This document shows positions 7,155-10,929 of a DNA stretch of 10,929 nucleotides, one piece after another. The first letter of the stretch is position 1. Every line of letters begins with the position of its first letter. Source of the DNA: Lachnospiraceae bacterium (lineage in GTDB: Bacteria > Bacillota > Clostridia > Lachnospirales > Lachnospiraceae); NCBI GenBank assembly GCA_900763175.1, contig CAAFJI010000219.1, positions 1 through 10,929 on the forward strand, written 5' to 3'. The position numbers were made by a program, and so were the translations under genes. The notes under the pieces are model-generated. The model did no database searches. It saw only the letters and a list, made by a program, of their open reading frames with translations, and was not told where the DNA came from.

Positions 7155-7314
7155 GAGCATATTTGGAAAATGCTTTCTGCAAGATGTGCGTCACAATTTG
7201 TGGGAGATTTTGTCCGGATGAAGGCGCCGTAGCGGGCTACGGCAACTGAATTTGGGCAAAATATACCGCAAAGTGGGGCGTGCAGATTGCAGGAATGATT
7301 TTTTAAATACGCTC
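7155..7314 (+). mobile_element. complete 160-bp palindromic MITE-like element, copy A
   Basis: A non-coding palindrome exactly as long as the copy at 8591-8750 and about 85% identical to its reverse complement (136 of 160 by hand, ungapped). The ends read GAGCATATTT and, reversed, GAGCGTATTT. The exact centre is a perfect 8-bp hairpin, GCCGTAGC-GG-GCTACGGC (7226-7243). TA flanks the left end (7153-7154) but CG flanks the right, so any TA duplication is degraded. No transposase is encoded; mobilisation would have to be in trans. It lies inside the presumed mutY leader RNA. Confidence 0.82.
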
Positions 7315-7353
7315 CGGTATCATATTATCATATTTCATAAAGTCACCGCTCCT

Positions 7354-7382
7354 ATCATAACATAAAATACGATCGGGGTCAA
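7354..7382 (-). promoter_or_regulatory. promoter facing mutY
   Basis: Read on the minus strand: TTGACC (7377-7382), 17 bases, TATGAT (7354-7359), a near-consensus sigma-A promoter. Transcription would start near 7347 and run through palindromic copy A into mutY, giving a leader of about 247 bases. I see no better promoter between the element and mutY. An AGGAG-ATG microORF of 11 codons lies just downstream, but its AGGAG falls at or before the predicted start of the RNA. Confidence 0.65.
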
Positions 7383-7408
7383 AATGTCTTTTCCTGCCAA
7401 AAACACGA

Positions 7409-7437
7409 TTGATTTTTCCGAAGGCTGCGTATACAAT
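7409..7437 (+). promoter_or_regulatory. promoter of the HAD hydrolase gene
   Basis: TTGATT (7409-7414), 17 bases, TACAAT (7432-7437). Transcription would start near 7444, about 41 bases before the ATG at 7485. This start also falls at the alternative upstream ATG at 7446, which argues against translation from that upstream codon. Confidence 0.6.
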
Positions 7438-7484
7438 GATAGTGCATGATTATTTATGATAATTACACCCGAAAGGAATCGAAA

Positions 7485-8111
7485 ATGGACAGTATTATTT
7501 TTGACGTTGATGGTACTATGTGGAATTCCACTGATATTGTTGCCCGTGCCTGGAATCAGGTTTTGAAAAAAGAGAACACCGGTATACAGGTTACAGCCTC
7601 ACAGCTTAGCAGGCTTTTTGGAAAAATTCTTCCTGATATTGCAAAAGGTATCATGCCTGATTTTTCGGAATCTGAACAGCTGCGTATTATCGACCTTTGC
7701 TGTGCTGCTGAGCATGAGGCTCTGGAGAAAGAATGTGCCCCTGTTTACATTGGTCTTAGGGAAACTCTGGAGGCGTTAAGCCGTCATTATCCTCTTTTTA
7801 TTATCAGCAACTGTGAAGCTGGATATATTGAGCTTTTCCTTGATAAGACAGGCTTTACCCCTTATTTTAAGGATCATCTGTGTCCTGGAGATACCGGGGA
7901 AGCCAAGGCTGCCAATATCCGTTCTATTGTTTCCAGACATCATCTTGAGGCTCCTGTCTATGTAGGAGACACAATAGGAGATTATCAGGCCTGCCTGGAT
8001 GCGAAGGTGCCGTTTGTCTTTGCTTCCTATGGTTTCGGGCAGGTAGATACACCAGATTATGTAATTCAGAAGCCAGCTGACCTTCTGGAGCTTTTCCCTT
8101 CGGAAAAATAA
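7485..8111 (+). CDS. HAD-superfamily hydrolase (phosphatase)
   Basis: A 208-residue soluble HAD phosphatase with a helical C1 cap, resembling phosphoglycolate phosphatase/beta-phosphoglucomutase-like proteins. Motif I is FDVDGTMWNS at 6-15, with nucleophile Asp7 and general acid Asp9. Motif II is Ser108-Asn109 in FIISNC. Motif III is Lys141 in GEAKAANI. Motif IV is VGDTIGDYQA at 160-169 with Asp162 and Asp166. The cap is at about 16-95. The frame opens at 7446 with 13 more codons, but AAAGGA at 7472-7477 is seven bases from the ATG at 7485 and the promoter would start RNA near 7444, so I choose 7485. It is transcribed alone and ends in a terminator shared with the convergent small gene. The motif II serine and the cap do not define the substrate; sugar phosphates or phosphoglycolate are usual for such proteins. 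Confidence 0.92.
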   Translation: MDSIIFDVDGTMWNSTDIVARAWNQVLKKENTGIQVTASQLSRLFGKILPDIAKGIMPDFSESEQLRIIDLCCAAEHEALEKECAPVYIGLRETLEALSRHYPLFIISNCEAGYIELFLDKTGFTPYFKDHLCPGDTGEAKAANIRSIVSRHHLEAPVYVGDTIGDYQACLDAKVPFVFASYGFGQVDTPDYVIQKPADLLELFPSEK

Positions 8112-8127
8112 TTTGGAAATATCCCTG

Positions 8128-8172
8128 AAGTGTGTTTGAAAAGCGCTTTCTGTAAGATGTGCGTCACAGTTT
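8128..8172 (+). repeat. fragment of the 160-bp palindromic element (end only)
   Basis: This matches the first 45 bases of the element in the same orientation as copy A, at 42 of 45 positions against the reverse complement of the 8591-8750 copy. Homology decays after 8172; weak similarity may continue to about 8190. It sits 16 bases after the HAD stop. Together with the inverted full copy at 8591-8750 it brackets the small membrane protein gene. Confidence 0.75.
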
Positions 8173-8194
8173 ACTGCAAACATTTCCCTATACA

Positions 8195-8244
8195 AAAAGC
8201 GCCTGTGCCAGAGATTTCACTCTTCCTCTGACACAGACGCTTTT
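8195..8244. terminator. bidirectional terminator between convergent genes
   Basis: A 19-position stem: AAAAGCGCCTGTGCCAGAG (8195-8213) pairs with CTCTGACACAGACGCTTTT (8226-8244), with two C-A mismatches and a 12-base loop. A runs on one side and T runs on the other allow termination in both directions. It begins 83 bases after the HAD stop and ends 7 bases before the stop end (8252) of the small minus-strand gene. Confidence 0.9.
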
Positions 8245-8251
8245 CTTATTT

Positions 8252-8548
8252 TTATTTCTTACAATACTTTCTGATATAAAAGACCATTCCCACAAAAATC
8301 ACAACGATCAGCACCAGATAGATAATCTTGGATACAAGTGCATCGATCATCATATCCACTCCTGTAATGATTCCAAAAAGAATCATGGTCACTCCTGCTG
8401 CCTTCTGCACTTTCTGTTCATCGTAGAGCTTCTTGCGCTCCGCTGCGTTTCCGCCTTTCATAAGGAAATCACCATGGCCGGAAAGGAGCAAAACTCCCAT
8501 CACAAGCGCAGCCACTGTTAATATCAAATCCAGGGAACCCATATTCAT
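8252..8548 (-). CDS. small three-helix membrane protein, DUF3784-like
   Basis: A 98-residue protein with hydrophobic segments at about 6-23, 51-70 and 74-92. A short hydrophilic loop at 26-48 (GDFLMKGGNAAERKKLYDEQKV) resembles the G-N-x-x-x-x-E-[KR]-K-x-Y-D pattern of DUF3784 proteins common in Clostridia. The family match is from memory of the pattern and is only moderate. No function is known. The start is ATG with GGAG at 8557-8560, eight bases upstream. The start codon lies 42 bases from the edge of palindromic copy B, so its promoter must lie in or right beside that element unless it is read from the transpeptidase gene upstream. The basic C-terminus (RKYCKK) suggests a cytoplasmic end. 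Confidence 0.75.
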   Translation of the reverse strand: MNMGSLDLILTVAALVMGVLLLSGHGDFLMKGGNAAERKKLYDEQKVQKAAGVTMILFGIITGVDMMIDALVSKIIYLVLIVVIFVGMVFYIRKYCKK

Positions 8549-8590
8549 AATATTTTCTCCAATTCTTTTGTATATAAATTTAAGATACTA

Positions 8591-8750
8591 GAGTGTGTTT
8601 AAAAAATCATTCCTGCAATCTGCACGCCCCATTTTGCGGGAAATTTGTTCCGAATTCGGTTGTCGTAGCCCGCTATGACGCCCTCATCCGGGACAAATTT
8701 CCCACAAACTGTGACGCACATCTTACAGAAAGCATTTTTCAAACACACTC
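8591..8750 (-). mobile_element. complete 160-bp palindromic MITE-like element, copy B
   Basis: Both ends read GAGTGTGTTT inwards and both are flanked by TA within CTAG (8588-8591 and 8750-8753). By hand, 59 of 80 arm positions are complementary to the other arm, including a perfect GGGAAATTTGT/ACAAATTTCCC pair, so the whole element can fold into one long hairpin. It is the inverted counterpart of copy A. It has no coding capacity of note. It lies between the transpeptidase gene and the small membrane protein gene. TA flanks suggest an IS630/Tc1-mariner-type mobiliser, which is an inference. Confidence 0.85.
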
Positions 8751-8772
8751 TAGGGACAAACTGCTCCGCAGA

Positions 8773-8814
8773 GTTCAAAAATCCAATCATGCAAGCATGA
8801 ACGACTTTTCGACC
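8773..8814 (-). terminator. possible terminator hairpin after the L,D-transpeptidase gene
   Basis: Two 20-base arms (8773-8792 and 8795-8814) around a 2-base loop are complementary at 14 of 20 positions, with a perfect inner CATGC/GCATG. On the minus strand the second arm contains a run of five T. It starts 22 bases after the transpeptidase stop. The stem has several mismatches, so termination strength is uncertain; it may instead be another degraded dispersed palindrome. Confidence 0.4.
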
Positions 8815-8836
8815 TTTTGCCCCTGATATCATCCTT

Positions 8837-10876
8837 TTAATAGAAGCACACAATTGGCACGTTTGTATCAATGATGTTATATAAAGTTGCCGCCGCATCC
8901 AAAGGCATATTGATACAGCCGTGTGAACCTGCGTAGGTGTAACGATCGCCGCCAAAGTAATCCTGCCAGGTAGCATCATGGAAACCAATTCCTCCATTAA
9001 ATGGCATCCAGTAGGTAACTGGTGTTTCATATTCGTAGGTTCCATCTGGCTTCTGCTGCCCACGCAGTACATCCGGACTCTTCTTCCAGTATAAGGTAAA
9101 AATTCCAGGAGGAGTCTGTCTGTCTGCATAACGGATATCACCAGAAACAATATCCGAGTCAAAGATAATGCTTCCATTCTGATAATAGTACATATGCTGG
9201 GCACTTAAATCCACCTCGATATAAGTGCTTCCAATATCATTATAGCCATAAGCATTGGCTCTCATGGAGTAAACCGGCTCTCTTGTTACCTGGGCACCGG
9301 TACGGATCTCCTTTGTAAGCTCTGCTACTTCTTCCTCCTGATTGATCTTCCAGCCGTATGCAGAGCCATATACGGAAACAGTTCTGCCGCTGGTCGTATT
9401 AAAGGAACGGGTAGTGCCCACTGTATCATGCTGGCTTGCCAGCTGTGCCACATAGTCCTTAATATGCTGGGTAAAGGATGCATCATCCTGCAAAAGCCTG
9501 CCCTGGTCATCAAACTGCAGCCAGTCCTTCAGGGTACTGCCGTCAAGTGTCACGGTTTCCTCACCAAAGGTATAGGTAATGCTGGCCTTTGTATAGTTGT
9601 TATAGGCGTCTAAGGTCACCTGCAAAGAAGGATCATCGCTTGTTACAGCTGCTGCAGCATATACATCTGGTGTATTTCCAAGATCAATAGAAGCCTGGCT
9701 GCTGGAAACAGCTGCATCCACCGCCTTGTAAGCCTCTTTTACCTTCAGCTTGCTTCCTTCTGTCTCCGGAACAATGGTAAATTCATTTCCCTCAAGGGCC
9801 ACATAGGCATTCTGCGGCTCCACCTGATTCTCTGGCTGCGCACAGCTTAAGGATTTCACCTCTGTCTGAAGAAGATTTTTATCAAAGGTCACCTTCTCCT
9901 GTGTGGTGTAGCTTCTTGTTTCAAAAAATCCCCTCACCCATTCATAGGGTTTCTGCTGTTTCAAAAGACTTAAGACTTCCCCATCCGACATATACTGATA
10001 GTTAATCTGACTTCCGCTGATAGTCTGCGGCTCCTGATTTCTGGATGTGACCTGAATAGAATAATTCTCCACATTGGCTGCAATGATCTGCTCTACCTCA
10101 TAGGGGGTCTTGTTGGAACAATTGATCCCATTAATATAGGTTCCCTCAAAAAAGCGGTCTGCATAATAATAGGTGACTGCACCATAGGCACAACCTGCTG
10201 CTGCCACCATCATAGCTGCTACGATTCCTGTCGCCTTAAGTCCCTTGTGCTTCTTCTTTCGCACGGGAATGACTCTCTCATCCAGCTCTTCATCGGAAAT
10301 GGGCACATAATTAATCTTGGTCGGTCTTGCAGAACGAGGCTGCGGGCCCGCTGAACTCTTTTTAGAATAATGACTGCCCTTTTTTCCAGAGCTGCTTCGG
10401 TTCTGGGACAGTGCTTTCTCATTTTCCTGGTCAGAATGCCGGCTGTCATTCCCGGAGCCGTCTCTTTCCTGAATGGAAGGCTCCTTCGTATTCTGCTCTG
10501 CATACTGACCTCCTCTGCCTCTGGAGTCCCTTGGCAGGATCAATTCTACCTTCAGTTCCTGCTCTGGATGTTTCTCCTCATCCTCGTAATATTCTTCCTG
10601 GTCGTACTCCTCTTCCTCTGGATATTCCTCCTGGAATTCTTCTTCCTCCTGTATATATTCGTCTGAATACTCCCAGTCTTCTTCTCCTTCCTCCCAGGAA
10701 TCAAATTCCGGATCTGTTTTCTCTTCTCTGTCTGAAGTTTCAGCCGGCTCCTCTTCCTCGTAAAAGTCAGCATTGTGAAACTCATCATCCGGATCTATTT
10801 CCAGATCGGCCATTGCGGCATCGATCTTATCTTCAAAATCCTCCGAACTTCCCTGAGTATGCCTTTTCATGCTCAT
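8837..10876 (-). CDS. membrane-anchored L,D-transpeptidase (YkuD) with PG-binding repeats
   Basis: A 679-residue cell-wall enzyme predicted to make 3-3 peptidoglycan cross-links or attach proteins to the wall outside the membrane. Domain order seen: a very acidic cytoplasmic tail (about 26-105, mostly Glu/Asp with Tyr/Phe/Trp); a Ser/Lys/Arg/Gln-rich linker (116-186); a basic stop-transfer patch RKKKHKG at 206-212; one membrane helix at about 214-237; two tandem putative peptidoglycan-binding (PG_binding_4-like) regions at about 245-390 and 400-530; and the C-terminal YkuD domain at about 551-679. The catalytic motif is SHGCINM at 651-657 with Cys654 and His652; a conserved His633 lies in GFHD. 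The orientation is N-in, C-out. The ATG at 10876 is supported by AGGAGAG at 10885-10891; the next ATG (10870) is too far from it. The substrate cannot be told. The gene stands alone apart from the small membrane protein downstream. Confidence 0.93.
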   Translation of the reverse strand: MSMKRHTQGSSEDFEDKIDAAMADLEIDPDDEFHNADFYEEEEPAETSDREEKTDPEFDSWEEGEEDWEYSDEYIQEEEEFQEEYPEEEEYDQEEYYEDEEKHPEQELKVELILPRDSRGRGGQYAEQNTKEPSIQERDGSGNDSRHSDQENEKALSQNRSSSGKKGSHYSKKSSAGPQPRSARPTKINYVPISDEELDERVIPVRKKKHKGLKATGIVAAMMVAAAGCAYGAVTYYYADRFFEGTYINGINCSNKTPYEVEQIIAANVENYSIQVTSRNQEPQTISGSQINYQYMSDGEVLSLLKQQKPYEWVRGFFETRSYTTQEKVTFDKNLLQTEVKSLSCAQPENQVEPQNAYVALEGNEFTIVPETEGSKLKVKEAYKAVDAAVSSSQASIDLGNTPDVYAAAAVTSDDPSLQVTLDAYNNYTKASITYTFGEETVTLDGSTLKDWLQFDDQGRLLQDDASFTQHIKDYVAQLASQHDTVGTTRSFNTTSGRTVSVYGSAYGWKINQEEEVAELTKEIRTGAQVTREPVYSMRANAYGYNDIGSTYIEVDLSAQHMYYYQNGSIIFDSDIVSGDIRYADRQTPPGIFTLYWKKSPDVLRGQQKPDGTYEYETPVTYWMPFNGGIGFHDATWQDYFGGDRYTYAGSHGCINMPLDAAATLYNIIDTNVPIVCFY

Positions 10877-10929
10877 GTATGTTACTCTCCTCTATTTCAA
10901 ACACAGTTGCTATAATCCTGACATCAATA
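10877..10929 (-). promoter_or_regulatory. upstream region of the L,D-transpeptidase gene (partial)
   Basis: It contains the ribosome binding site AGGAGAG (10885-10891), eight bases from the ATG. Farther up the minus strand reads GATTATAGC, a possible weak -10 near 10910. A -35 cannot be assigned with confidence, and the region is cut by the window end. Confidence 0.4.

Larger units (their letters stand above)
7101..7484. other. divergent intergenic region, mutY / HAD hydrolase
   Basis: A stretch of 384 bases without a convincing gene. From left to right it holds the mutY ribosome binding site (7105-7112), a terminal-repeat relic (7134-7152), a complete 160-bp palindromic element (7155-7314), a minus-strand promoter facing mutY (7354-7382), and a plus-strand promoter (7409-7437) and ribosome binding site (7472-7477) for the HAD gene. 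The rest, about 7316-7350 and 7383-7408, is AT-rich with no feature that I recognise. Confidence 0.8.

Noticed and set aside
7304..7339. An 11-codon minus-strand microORF (MKYDNMIPERI) with AGGAG upstream, ending in the element end.
   Set aside because: Its AGGAG lies at or upstream of the predicted RNA start of the promoter at 7354-7382, and the stop is supplied by the repeat. It is too short to support without conservation data.
7446..7484. A 13-codon extension of the HAD hydrolase from ATG 7446.
   Set aside because: The predicted RNA start is near 7444 and there is no ribosome binding site before 7446; AAAGGA correctly precedes ATG 7485, and HAD motif I normally lies right at the N-terminus.
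10889..10903. A TTTCAAACACA stretch resembling the end of the palindromic element upstream of the transpeptidase gene.
   Set aside because: Only about 11 bases match, no CTAG or TA flank is present and homology does not extend, so chance is likely.
1..10929. A defence system, toxin-antitoxin pair, CRISPR array, prophage or integrative element.
   Set aside because: No nuclease, reverse transcriptase, integrase, toxin or spacer-repeat pattern is seen. The HAD protein, small membrane protein and YkgJ-like protein are not clustered in a way that suggests a joint system.

Overview
The window looks like chromosomal DNA of a low-to-mid GC Gram-positive anaerobe of the class Clostridia, most likely family Lachnospiraceae (the genus cannot be fixed by eye). 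The reasons are strong AGGAGG-type ribosome binding sites, TTGACA/TATAAT-type promoters, a Firmicutes-type topoisomerase III with the DAGREGE motif, and a large membrane-anchored YkuD L,D-transpeptidase with putative peptidoglycan-binding repeats. I count nine protein genes, all apparently intact. I see no tRNA, rRNA, CRISPR array, phage gene, transposase or recognisable defence system.

Layout: (1) 9-3028, minus strand: a CxxCxxCC cysteine-cluster protein (YkgJ-like) downstream of topB. (2) 3029-3213: an AT-rich divergent promoter region with a short hairpin leader. (3) 3214-4865, plus strand: a diacylglycerol-kinase-family lipid kinase followed by a PAP2-type membrane phosphatase, closed by a strong bidirectional terminator at 4872-4912. 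(4) 5033-7100, minus strand: mutY followed by a translationally coupled family 2 glycosyltransferase. (5) 7101-7484: a long divergent intergenic region with promoters for mutY and for a HAD phosphatase and a complete 160-bp palindromic element between mutY and its promoter. (6) 7485-8111, plus strand: the HAD hydrolase, then a bidirectional terminator shared with the convergent gene. (7) 8252-8548, minus strand: a small three-helix membrane protein (DUF3784-like). (8) 8588-8836: a second complete palindromic element and an imperfect hairpin. (9) 8837-10876, minus strand: the L,D-transpeptidase with an extremely acidic cytoplasmic tail.

The genes form ordinary housekeeping themes: DNA topology and repair (topB, mutY), membrane lipid phosphorylation and dephosphorylation (kinase plus PAP2), and cell envelope (glycosyltransferase, L,D-transpeptidase). 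The kinase/PAP2 pair is the only pair with an obvious biochemical link.

The most notable structure is a family of non-coding palindromic MITE-like repeats. There are two full 160-bp copies in opposite orientation (about 85% identical by hand alignment) and at least four fragments. All lie between genes, and the ends and one nested junction suggest insertion at TA. One copy lies in the inferred mutY leader and another 42 bp upstream of the small membrane protein gene, so they may affect expression. I found no convincing new multi-gene system.
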